DNA of 48,807 bases from the NCBI GenBank assembly GCA_001770165.1, contig MEQJ01000104.1:12521-61327 (forward strand), written 5' to 3'. This stretch comes from Bdellovibrionales bacterium RIFOXYD1_FULL_53_11. GTDB taxonomy: Bacteria > Bdellovibrionota > UBA1018. This document shows, in pieces, positions 38,744-46,314 of the stretch. The stretch's first letter is position 1; each line of letters starts with the position of its first letter. The notes beneath the pieces are model-generated. The model saw only the letters and a list, made by a program, of their open reading frames with translations. It had not been told where the DNA came from and did not search any database. The translations under genes were made by a program, and so were the position numbers.

Positions 38744-38757
38744 GTTTGATTTCAAAC
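38744..38757. promoter_or_regulatory. Dyad in the nuoA/hydB divergent gap
   Basis: GTTTGA, spacer TT, TCAAAC: a perfect 6-2-6 inverted repeat 45 bases upstream of nuoA and 139 upstream of hydB. It could bind a regulator common to complex I and the 3b hydrogenase. The same 196-base gap also holds a small hairpin with A and T runs (38771-38785) and a run of seven T at 38820-38826; I cannot assign a promoter with confidence. Confidence 0.35.
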
Positions 38758-38895
38758 CATAAAAAAACGGAAAGCCCCCCGCTTTTTACGCCAACGCGAA
38801 TTGCCGCGCTGCGCCGCGCTTTTTTTAAAGAATTTTCCAGATGGCAGCGATATTCTTATTCTTGTCATAAAATATTCATCAGAAGGGGCAATACC

Positions 38896-39924
38896 ATGAG
38901 TTATTTTTTTCTCAAGGAGAGTGATCTGAAAGATTTTGTCCGCAAGCTGATCTCCTCGGCTCCGGTGATTGCCCCGGTGGCAAGAAAAAACAAGTTTGTA
39001 TTTGCGGATCTTGAGTCTCCGGACGAACTCCGGCTTGATTATGACATAACCATCCTGCCCCCAAAAAAAGCGTTTTTTCCACCGAATCAGACCCTTCTTT
39101 CATTCAAAGAAAACAAGGCAACAAGCGCCATCCGCCCCCGCGAGCAAATTCTGTTTGGTGTTCACACCTACGATGTCAAAGCAATCGACATGCTCGATCT
39201 GTTGTTTGCCGAAAACAACGCTGACAACAACTATCTCGCCAATCGCAAAGCCACCACCATTGTTGCCATGACGCCACAGGCGGTCTCCGGCCGCGCATTC
39301 TGGGAAAGCGTCGGAAAGACCGTCCAGCCAAACGGGCATGATGCCCTGATGACCAAAATCAGGGAGGGCTATGTTTTCGAGCCACGCACCCCTCAGGGGA
39401 CCAGGCTCACCAAGTCGGGCATTTTTTCTCAAGCATCTTCCGGGCAGCTCGATGAGGCAAGCAAATGCCAGAGCGAGATTGCCGCCAAATGTCCCGAAAA
39501 ACTCTCGCACTCTACTCGCGAAATTTCAGACAAGATGCGCGCTTCGTTCAATAACGAAAAAATCTGGCACACGGCGTCCCTGGACTGTTTTTCGTGTGGC
39601 ACCTGCAACATCGTATGCCCGACCTGTTACTGCTTTGACGTGCAGGACCAATGGAACCTCGACCAGGTTTCGGGGGCGAGATACAGAACCTGGGATGCCT
39701 GTCTGACCGAGGATTTTGCAAAGATCTCCCTTGGCCCCGCGGGCGCCGAAAATTTCCGTGAAGAGCGGGCAGAGCGGTTCAGACACAGGATGATGCGCAA
39801 GGCAACATACCTCAACAGCCGTCTTGGGGGGCCCGCCTGCGTTGGCTGCGGCCGCTGCTCCGAGGGTTGTGTCCCGGACATCGCTGATCCGGTCAAAATC
39901 ATAAACAACGTGATGGAGTCATGA
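38896..39924 (+). CDS. hydB: Group 3b [NiFe]-hydrogenase beta subunit, Fe-S protein
   Basis: A 342-residue subunit of the sulfhydrogenase type, related to AsrA of anaerobic sulfite reductase. Two cluster motifs lie in the C-terminal half: CFSCGTCNIVCPTCYCFDV and CVGCGRCSEGCVPDIADP. I start at the ATG at 38896 after AGAAGGGG; the open frame runs 150 bases further back without a ribosome site. It should carry electrons between the flavin subunit and the hydrogenase core. First gene of a beta-gamma-delta-alpha operon, the order known from Pyrococcus furiosus. Confidence 0.93.
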   Translation: MSYFFLKESDLKDFVRKLISSAPVIAPVARKNKFVFADLESPDELRLDYDITILPPKKAFFPPNQTLLSFKENKATSAIRPREQILFGVHTYDVKAIDMLDLLFAENNADNNYLANRKATTIVAMTPQAVSGRAFWESVGKTVQPNGHDALMTKIREGYVFEPRTPQGTRLTKSGIFSQASSGQLDEASKCQSEIAAKCPEKLSHSTREISDKMRASFNNEKIWHTASLDCFSCGTCNIVCPTCYCFDVQDQWNLDQVSGARYRTWDACLTEDFAKISLGPAGAENFREERAERFRHRMMRKATYLNSRLGGPACVGCGRCSEGCVPDIADPVKIINNVMES

Positions 39925-40745
39925 TTATGAACAACTGCTTCGTGCCAATGGAGGCCGAAATACTTCGCGCAGACCAGGTAACCAAAAGCGAAAAACATTT
40001 CACCCTGCGGATGAAAAACGGGTGCCGGATGGACTTTGCCCCCGGACAGATTCTTGAGGCCTCGCTTTTCGGATTTGGCGAAATTCCGCTGGGTTTTGCC
40101 AGCTCACCAACGCGCAAAGACAGTTTTGACCTTGTCGTAAGGACTGTCGGCCGGGTCTCCGGCGCCATCAACAAACTTGAGAAGGGCCAGTCCGTATTCG
40201 TCCGCGGGCCCCTGGGGCACGGCTTTGATCTCGACAGGCTTCGCGGACATGACGTGCTGATAATCGCCGGTGGCATCGGCCTCTGTCCGACGCGAAGCCT
40301 GATCCAGTATATTCTGGACCGCAGAAGTGAATTCAAGGGATTCAAGCTGTTCTTTGGTTCAAAATCGCCGCAAGACCAGCTGTTTCTTGACGATCTTTCC
40401 GCGTGGCGCAATTCTCCGGATGTTGAATATCATGAGACCGTGGACAAGGGAGATCCGGGCTGGACCGGCAATGTCGGGGTAATCACCACGCTGTTTCAGA
40501 AAACCAAAATCACACCAGACACGAGAACCGTTATCTGCGGACCACCGATCATGTACAAATTTGTAATCAAGGAGCTGGAAAAATCCGGAGTTCCGCACAA
40601 TCACATTTTCGTGGATCTTGAGCGAAGAATGAAATGCGGAATAGGCAAATGCGGCCACTGCCAGATCAACGACAAATATGTCTGCATCGACGGCCCGGTA
40701 TTCAGCTTCGACCAGATCAAGCATCTTGAGGAGGTTTTCGGATGA
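39921..40745 (+). CDS. hydG: Group 3b [NiFe]-hydrogenase gamma subunit, FAD/NAD(P)-binding
   Basis: A 274-residue ferredoxin-NADP reductase-like subunit. The FAD-binding barrel comes first, then the nucleotide-binding domain (VLIIAGGIGLCPTRSLIQYIL) and a C-terminal [2Fe-2S] motif of the PyrK kind, CGIGKCGHCQINDKYVCIDGP. In characterised 3b enzymes this subunit reacts with NADPH or NADH. ATG overlaps the hydB stop (ATGA). Confidence 0.94.
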   Translation: MIMNNCFVPMEAEILRADQVTKSEKHFTLRMKNGCRMDFAPGQILEASLFGFGEIPLGFASSPTRKDSFDLVVRTVGRVSGAINKLEKGQSVFVRGPLGHGFDLDRLRGHDVLIIAGGIGLCPTRSLIQYILDRRSEFKGFKLFFGSKSPQDQLFLDDLSAWRNSPDVEYHETVDKGDPGWTGNVGVITTLFQKTKITPDTRTVICGPPIMYKFVIKELEKSGVPHNHIFVDLERRMKCGIGKCGHCQINDKYVCIDGPVFSFDQIKHLEEVFG

Positions 40746-41503
40746 GCGCCGTCAAGAAGGCCCGGGTGGCATTTTTTGATTTTACCTGTTGTGAAGGTTG
40801 CCAGATCGAACTGACCAATCTGGGCCAGGATGTTTTTCTGGGGCTGCTGGAGCATATTGAAATTGTCGAATTCCGCGAAGCAATGAGCGAACAAACGAAA
40901 GAGCGCATTGACATTGCCTTTGTCGAAGGCAGCTTCTCGCGCGAGGCGGACCGTGCCCGGCTGGAAGAAATCCGCGCCAGATCAAATCTGGTAATTGCCT
41001 ACGGCGCCTGCGCCGCAACGGGCGGCATCAATGCCCTGAAAAACCACACAACCGACTATAAAAAATTTGTATATTCAAAAGATGCAAACATGCCGCATCT
41101 GGACAGTCACAACGCCCTGCCCGTTTCTGCCGCCATCAAGGTGGATTTTGCGGTCAACGGCTGCCCGATGGACCGGAATGAGTTCGTCTACATCGTATCG
41201 CATCTGCTACATGGCAAAACGCCGGTGATCCCGAACCATCCTGTCTGTGTCGAATGCAAAAAACGCGAAACCGTATGCCGGTATCATCTCGGCGATCATT
41301 GCATGGGTGTGATCGCCCGGGCCGGCTGCAACGCCCCCTGCCCGGCTGACGGAATTCCCTGCGAAGCCTGCCGCGGATTCATCGACCAGCCCAATGAGGC
41401 CGCGCTCGTCAAGGTTCTTGTCGAAAAGGCCGGATTCAGCAATGACCGCGCAAAAAACAAATCACGTATGTTCACCGCCAATCTGAGGAGTGATGTAAAA
41501 TGA
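40742..41503 (+). CDS. hydD: Group 3b [NiFe]-hydrogenase delta (small) subunit
   Basis: A 253-residue small subunit with ligands for three Fe-S clusters: TCCEGCQIEL, YGACAATGG and NGCPMDRNE for the proximal one, then CVECKKRETVC, GDHCMGVIARAGCNAPCP and CEACRG. No signal sequence, so it is soluble. ATG overlaps the hydG stop (ATGA). Confidence 0.95.
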   Translation: MSAVKKARVAFFDFTCCEGCQIELTNLGQDVFLGLLEHIEIVEFREAMSEQTKERIDIAFVEGSFSREADRARLEEIRARSNLVIAYGACAATGGINALKNHTTDYKKFVYSKDANMPHLDSHNALPVSAAIKVDFAVNGCPMDRNEFVYIVSHLLHGKTPVIPNHPVCVECKKRETVCRYHLGDHCMGVIARAGCNAPCPADGIPCEACRGFIDQPNEAALVKVLVEKAGFSNDRAKNKSRMFTANLRSDVK

Positions 41504-42843
41504 GCAACGACATGCATATCCGCGTCCATCACGTCACCCGCGTCGAGGGACACGGCAATATAGAGGTGAATGTAAAAAGTGGAAAAGTGGAAAAAGTCCA
41601 ATGGTCCGTCCCGGAGGCCCCCAGGTTTTTCGAGGCCATGGTCAGGGACCGGCACTACACGGAGGTGGCGAGAATCACGAGCCGGATCTGCGGAATCTGC
41701 GCGATCGGACATACCCTTGCTTCGGTCAAGGCCACCGAGGATGCGCTGGGCATGGAAATCACGCCGCAGACCAGAAAACTCCGTTCTCTTTTGAAGCATG
41801 CTGAAAATTACGACTCGCACGTGCTCCACGTCCTTTTCCTTGTGGCGCCAGATCTTGTGGGGGCGCCCTCGGTGTTTCCCCTGGTGAATTCCCACCCCGA
41901 GATTGTCAAGAAGGCCCTCCGGCTGAAACGCTTCGGCCATGAGTGGGGCGCGGCCATCGGCGGTCGGACCACGCATCCAAACCGCGTGGTGCCGGGAGGA
42001 TTTTCCGAACTTCCGCAGCTGCGTCCGATAAGGGATTTGCGGGAAAAATTAATCAAGGAGGTGGTGCCGGATTTGAAAGACATCCTTGATCTGGTGCTGA
42101 GTCTTGCCGAAAAATTTCCGTCCTTCAACCGCCCGACTGAATTCATGGCCGTATCAAGCGCTGAAGAATATGGCCTGTATGATGGCGCGGTCCAGACCAT
42201 CCTGCCTGACGGCACCAAAGAGCAATACAGAACGGCAGATTATAAAAAATATACAAACGAGTATGTGGTTCCTGCTTCAACGGCAAAGTATACAAAAAAC
42301 AAGATGGGAAGCTATATGGCCGGCGCCCTTGCGCGGTTCAACAACAACTTCGAAATGCTGAGGCCCGAAGCCCGGGCTGTTGCCGGACAGCTGGGGCTCA
42401 AGCCTCTCTGCTTCAACACCTTTCTCAACAGCGCGGCGCAGGTTGTTGAAATAGTTCACAGCGCGCACGAGGGGCTGCGCTTGATGGAAGAGCTGATTGC
42501 AGGCGGATTCCGCGACGAAGCCCCCGTAAAACCAACTCGCCATGGCGCAGGCACAAGTGCGGTTGAAGTCCCCCGCGGCATCCTGTTCCATTGTTATTCA
42601 TATGATAAAAACTACATGTGCAAAGGCGGCGATTGCATTATTCCAACCAACCAGAACCACGCCAACATCCAGCTCGACCTGGAAAAACTCGTTCCGGAAC
42701 TGCTGGCCGCCGGCAAAAACGAACAGGAAATCACGCTTGCCTGTGAAATGCTTGTGCGCGCATACGACCCCTGCATTTCGTGTTCAACACATTATCTTGA
42801 CGTGAAATTCAAAAGGATCAAAAGGATCCCGGATACTTTTTGA
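41500..42843 (+). CDS. hydA: Group 3b [NiFe]-hydrogenase alpha (large) subunit
   Basis: The 447-residue catalytic subunit. Cys64 and Cys67 in RICGICAIGHTLAS and the C-terminal DPCISCSTH hold the nickel-iron site; a 16-residue tail after CSTH should be removed in maturation. TRVEGHGNIEV at the start is typical. In P. furiosus relatives this cytoplasmic enzyme couples NADPH and H2 and can also reduce sulfur to sulfide. ATG overlaps the hydD stop. The protease that would mature it may be the one at 26149-26628 or lie outside the window. Confidence 0.96.
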   Translation: MSNDMHIRVHHVTRVEGHGNIEVNVKSGKVEKVQWSVPEAPRFFEAMVRDRHYTEVARITSRICGICAIGHTLASVKATEDALGMEITPQTRKLRSLLKHAENYDSHVLHVLFLVAPDLVGAPSVFPLVNSHPEIVKKALRLKRFGHEWGAAIGGRTTHPNRVVPGGFSELPQLRPIRDLREKLIKEVVPDLKDILDLVLSLAEKFPSFNRPTEFMAVSSAEEYGLYDGAVQTILPDGTKEQYRTADYKKYTNEYVVPASTAKYTKNKMGSYMAGALARFNNNFEMLRPEARAVAGQLGLKPLCFNTFLNSAAQVVEIVHSAHEGLRLMEELIAGGFRDEAPVKPTRHGAGTSAVEVPRGILFHCYSYDKNYMCKGGDCIIPTNQNHANIQLDLEKLVPELLAAGKNEQEITLACEMLVRAYDPCISCSTHYLDVKFKRIKRIPDTF

Positions 42844-43034
42844 TGCCCGGCGCGTCAAGTCCGTGTTGCCATATGCTTTCTCTCTTTTTTGATGCGTAGT
42901 TGTTCTTAAAATGACGCATTTGCAGATTGTTGTATTTGCGGTCGGGTTTAATTTTCTGTTATTTTTCAAAAAAACCCTTAGCATGTTTGGTGGGACTGCA
43001 AAACATTAGTAATACCACTAATAGTGGGGGGATA
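42844..43034. other. Gap between hydA and the nuclease gene
   Basis: This 191-base AT-rich gap has no gene. An ATGCGT/ACGCAT inverted repeat is seen in the middle (near 42890-42920), without a following T-run, so no clear terminator for the hyd operon. At 43015-43027 CCACTA-A-TAGTGG forms a dyad running into the nuclease ribosome site. Confidence 0.5.
43015..43027. promoter_or_regulatory. Dyad overlapping the nuclease ribosome site
   Basis: CCACTA, one A, TAGTGG: perfect six-base arms. Its right arm merges with the GTGGGGGG that should serve as ribosome site for the ATG at 43035. A protein bound here could control transcription or translation. Confidence 0.35.
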
Positions 43035-43757
43035 ATGAAAAAACGCTACATCTTGTTGTGGGCGCTGGTGGCTGTGGCTGTGGGTGTGTCCTTTTCCGCA
43101 AATGTGCGCGCAAATGATGAAAAACCCGGCTCGAATCAAAACAAATGCAAATATAAAGACTGGGCAGATGTTGACGAGTTTTCAACCACGGTAAATCGCG
43201 TCGTTGACGGCGACACAATAAAAGTAAAAGCAAAAAAACAACTTCTCTCCGTAAGGTTTTTGCTGATCGATACGCCCGAGACCCACTACATGGGCAAAAC
43301 ACAGGGATACTGGGGCGACAAAGCGTCCGAACGGCTCGCCAAAATCCTTCCAGAAAGAACCAAAATCACCGTAAAACTTGGCGAAGAAAAATGCGACAAA
43401 TTCGGCCGCCTGCTCGGCTATGTTTTCAAGGGCGACGTCAACGTGAACATGCAGATGCTCGAAGAGGGCCTTGCGGTAAACTATTGCATATACCCAAATC
43501 TCGAACATTGCGAAGAAGCCGCCGAACTGGTGCAAAAAAATGTTGAAGAAGAAACCGGCATGTTTTCTGACCCGTCGCTTGAGCTTCCATACGAATGGCG
43601 CCGACGGGTGAGCGACCGCCCTTTTGACAAATATCTTGGCGACATCAAAACCAAAACGGTCTTCGCGCCTGGCGCATACGACAAGGTTGGGGTCGGCTAC
43701 CGCGTATTTTTCATGAAAAAATCGCACATCAATCCACCATTTCATCTGGAAGAATAG
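43035..43757 (+). CDS. Secreted thermonuclease-family (SNc) nuclease
   Basis: A 240-residue nuclease. The signal peptide (MKKRYILLWALVAVAVGVSFS, cut near VRA-ND) predicts export. The staphylococcal-nuclease fold spans residues about 45-180: VNRVVDGDTIKV, VRFLLIDTPETHY and CDKFGRLLGYVF contain the Asp, Arg and Glu residues used for calcium binding and catalysis. About 50 residues follow the domain (RRVSDRPFDKYLGDIKTK and on) that I do not recognise. ATG at 43035. Stand-alone gene. Confidence 0.88.
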   Translation: MKKRYILLWALVAVAVGVSFSANVRANDEKPGSNQNKCKYKDWADVDEFSTTVNRVVDGDTIKVKAKKQLLSVRFLLIDTPETHYMGKTQGYWGDKASERLAKILPERTKITVKLGEEKCDKFGRLLGYVFKGDVNVNMQMLEEGLAVNYCIYPNLEHCEEAAELVQKNVEEETGMFSDPSLELPYEWRRRVSDRPFDKYLGDIKTKTVFAPGAYDKVGVGYRVFFMKKSHINPPFHLEE

Positions 43758-43774
43758 TCCCCTCCTGCTGCCGG

Positions 43775-43791
43775 GACGGGGCTTGCCCGTC
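43775..43791. terminator. Weak terminator candidate after the nuclease gene
   Basis: GACGGG, five-base loop GCTTG, CCCGTC, with a further three-base GCC/GGC pairing outside. No T-run follows, so if it ends transcription it is a weak or factor-dependent site. Confidence 0.3.
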
Positions 43792-43830
43792 AGGCACAAG
43801 TAAGATAATACCTGTGTAACCATTGTAGAT

Positions 43831-43906
43831 GGGGCTGTAGCTCAACTGGTAGAGCGTCGCGTTCGCAATGCGAAGGTCGTCGGTTCGATTCCGATCAGCT
43901 CCACCA
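43831..43906 (+). tRNA. tRNA-Ala (anticodon CGC)
   Basis: A complete 76-base cloverleaf with encoded CCA. Acceptor GGGGCTG/CAGCTCC with the G3:U70 pair that marks alanine tRNAs; D stem GCTC/GAGC; anticodon stem TCGCG/TGCGA with loop TTCGCAA, anticodon CGC at 43864-43866 (reads GCG); T arm GTCGG-TTCGATT-CCGAT. GATAAT at 43804-43809 may be a -10 box. Confidence 0.97.
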
Positions 43907-43946
43907 CTCTTGCTCTCGCGAACTCCATAATATACCCTGAAAGCAC

Positions 43947-44777
43947 ATGACCGAGTCGTTTCTGGCAATTGTCCTCCGAACAGTAAGATATGAAGACCGG
44001 CATCTTGTCGTAACCGCGCTCACACAAGAAAAAGGCCTCATCACCGCCATCGCCCGCAACGCCATACACTCACGCCGGTTCGGCGGAGCACTTGATCTGT
44101 TTACGGGCGCAAACTGGATCTGCACCGAAAAACCCGGGGCCACAATGTATTGCCTCTCGGAAGCTTCCGTGCGGCGCGCATACGAGGGGGTGCGCCGTGA
44201 CCTCGCAAAACTTGCCGCCGCGGGCGTGTTCAGCGAACTGCTTGCAAAAATCACCACCGAACGGCAGCCCTGCCCCGATCTTTTCAGGTTGCACACAAAT
44301 GCTCTTGCCGCGCTTGAAGAGGCCCCGCTCGGGGATTCTGCCGCAGTACTTGCAATAATAAACGGCTATCTGGCAAAGCTGTTGCAGTGGTTTGGCGCAA
44401 GACCCCGCCTCGGCGTCTGCCTTGGCTGCTCCCTTGCGCTTGATTCCGTACCCGAAAACTCGCGCCTCTCCTGTGACGTCGCGGCTGCCGGCTGGCGGTG
44501 TAACGCCTGCTCCACATATTCCGAAGGAGCGCTCAGCCTTGATCCGGTCGCGCTTGTGGATTTTTTTGCGGCCCTGTCGCTCCCGATTCGAAAACTCCCG
44601 GCCGCATCACGCTCCGATATAAAAACACGAACAGAACTCCTGGAATTTTTAAAGGCTCTTCTGATTTATCATGTGCCGGGCTTTGACCGGTCCCCGCTCA
44701 AGGCCCTGCGTTTCATTTTCCGGGAGACGCACGATCCCGTATCCATCGCACCGCCGCCGCAAGATCGTCTCCAGTAA
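43947..44777 (+). CDS. recO: DNA repair protein RecO
   Basis: A 276-residue RecO, which loads RecA on SSB-coated DNA with RecR. The N-terminal OB fold (AIVLRTVRYEDRHLVVTALTQEKGLITAIARNA, in parts) is typical, and CLGC plus CNAC about 35 residues apart form the zinc site. Starts 40 bases after the tRNA. Its last 65 bases overlap the end of the opposite-strand galE-gmhB fusion. Confidence 0.92.
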   Translation: MTESFLAIVLRTVRYEDRHLVVTALTQEKGLITAIARNAIHSRRFGGALDLFTGANWICTEKPGATMYCLSEASVRRAYEGVRRDLAKLAAAGVFSELLAKITTERQPCPDLFRLHTNALAALEEAPLGDSAAVLAIINGYLAKLLQWFGARPRLGVCLGCSLALDSVPENSRLSCDVAAAGWRCNACSTYSEGALSLDPVALVDFFAALSLPIRKLPAASRSDIKTRTELLEFLKALLIYHVPGFDRSPLKALRFIFRETHDPVSIAPPPQDRLQ

Positions 44778-46272
44778 AATCAGGGCCCGCCGTCCGGCCC
44801 GCGCGCATCCGCTCAGCCATCTTTGCGCCCTCTCCTGTAAGCACATGCGCCACCGCGCCACAGCCCGCAGCGCGTCCGGCCTGGATATCGCTTTCCTTGT
44901 CGCCAATCATAAAAGACGCCCCCAAATCGATGTTCATCGCCCGCGCCGCGTCGAGAACAAGTTTTGGTTTCGGTTTGCGGCACTCGCATCCTTCATCGGG
45001 ACCGTGTCGGCAGATTTCATATCTGTCGATCTTCACTCCGAACGGCCTGAGCAGTTCGTCAAGACGGATGTTTACCCGTGCCAGATCCTCCGGCCCGATA
45101 AGACCCCTGGCAATCCCGGACTGGTTTGAAACCACGACCAGCGCGAACCCGGCCGTCTTAAGAGAAGCAAGCGCCTCTCCCACGCCCGGAAGAAGTTTCA
45201 GTTTTTCGGGATCACCGATATATCCGGGGTCCTCGTTAATTGTGCCATCCCGATCCAGAAAAACCGCCCTTCGCGGCTGCAGAAGCTTTTTTTCCCACTC
45301 AAACGCCGAAGTGATTATCCTCGAAAGAGAATCCTGCGCCGGGGCAAATGCCAGCTCACGCCTTGCCAGCCGTGAATCCGCCACAAGCCTTGACGGATCC
45401 CCGGGCCTGCGGGATTTTTCAATAATATTGATCTTTTTTCCGGAAACCCTCGAACACCCGTCGACTATCTGTCTGACCGAATAACCGTTCTCGCTGCCCA
45501 GATTGAACGCCTCGAACCGTCCGCCGGAATACGCCGGTGTCTTTGAATTATCCATCAGGCGCAACATCGCCGCCTCATGCGCTCCAGCAAGATCGCTTAC
45601 GTGAACATAATCCCGAATGCACGTTCCGTCCGGCGTGGGATAATCAGCCCCATAAATATCGACCGTTCCATCGGTCAGCGCCGCCCTTGCCACGCGCGGC
45701 ACAAGATGAGTCTCGGGGTCGTGCCACTCGCCAACACGCAGCTTCGGTTCAGCTCCCGCCGCATTGAAATACCTGAGCGCAACGGCCTGTAGTCCGCGAC
45801 TGCGCGCCTCTTCGGCAAGAATCTGCTCAACGGCAAGTTTTGTCTCTCCATATGGATTGATCGGCCGGGTTGGCAGGGCTTCGTTAATGGGCTTGTCGCC
45901 GGGATCGCCAAAAATCGAACAGGTTGAAGAAAAAATGATGCGCCTTATTCCGCAAGCAAGCATTGTTTTCACGAGAATCCGCGTTTGTTCGACATTGTTT
46001 TCAAAATATTCGTCACGCAGCGCGAAGCTTTCACTCACGAGACTAAGCGCCGCAAAATGCATGACGCAATCAAACCGCTCTGCCGACAAAAGACCCGTTA
46101 AAGCATCCGCATCCCCGGCATTACAGAACGTGGCCCCGCCCCCAAGCACCAGCTCCCTGTGCCCCGTCGAAAGATTGTCCACAACCCGGGTTTCATGGCC
46201 TTTGTCCAAAAGCCATGCATTGGTAGCGCTGCCAACATATCCTGCGCCACCCACAATCAAGACCTTTGCCAT
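44713..46272 (-). CDS. Fusion of UDP-glucose 4-epimerase and a GmhB/HisB-type HAD phosphatase
   Basis: A 519-residue fusion. Residues 1 to about 330 are GalE: GGAGYVGSATNAWLL (NAD), FSSTCSIFGDP and the catalytic NPYGETK, then LRYFNAAGA. Residues about 340-519 are a HAD phosphatase: FLDRDGTINEDPGYI (catalytic DxD), VVSNQSGIARG, the zinc motif Cys-x-His-x5-Cys-x-Cys (ICRHGPDEGCECRKPKP) and MIGDKESDIQAG, as in D-glycero-D-manno-heptose 1,7-bisphosphate phosphatase. Together they suggest a role in lipopolysaccharide sugar supply: UDP-galactose and ADP-heptose. The start could be the GTG at 46281; I prefer the ATG at 46272, though neither has a good ribosome site. msbA runs divergently next to it. 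Confidence 0.9.
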   Translation of the reverse strand: MAKVLIVGGAGYVGSATNAWLLDKGHETRVVDNLSTGHRELVLGGGATFCNAGDADALTGLLSAERFDCVMHFAALSLVSESFALRDEYFENNVEQTRILVKTMLACGIRRIIFSSTCSIFGDPGDKPINEALPTRPINPYGETKLAVEQILAEEARSRGLQAVALRYFNAAGAEPKLRVGEWHDPETHLVPRVARAALTDGTVDIYGADYPTPDGTCIRDYVHVSDLAGAHEAAMLRLMDNSKTPAYSGGRFEAFNLGSENGYSVRQIVDGCSRVSGKKINIIEKSRRPGDPSRLVADSRLARRELAFAPAQDSLSRIITSAFEWEKKLLQPRRAVFLDRDGTINEDPGYIGDPEKLKLLPGVGEALASLKTAGFALVVVSNQSGIARGLIGPEDLARVNIRLDELLRPFGVKIDRYEICRHGPDEGCECRKPKPKLVLDAARAMNIDLGASFMIGDKESDIQAGRAAGCGAVAHVLTGEGAKMAERMRAGRTAGPDFTGDDLAAAVRWIRDRASPGK

Positions 46273-46314
46273 GGAAGCCACGATAGCATAAGATGGCCGC
46301 GCTTAGGGATAACC

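Noticed and set aside
38771-38826. Intrinsic terminator(s) between nuoA and hydB
   Set aside because: Both genes start here and diverge, so there is nothing to terminate; stems are only four or five pairs.
43831-43906. tRNA gene as an integration site of a mobile element
   Set aside because: Only housekeeping genes follow; no integrase and no repeat of the tRNA 3' end was noticed downstream.
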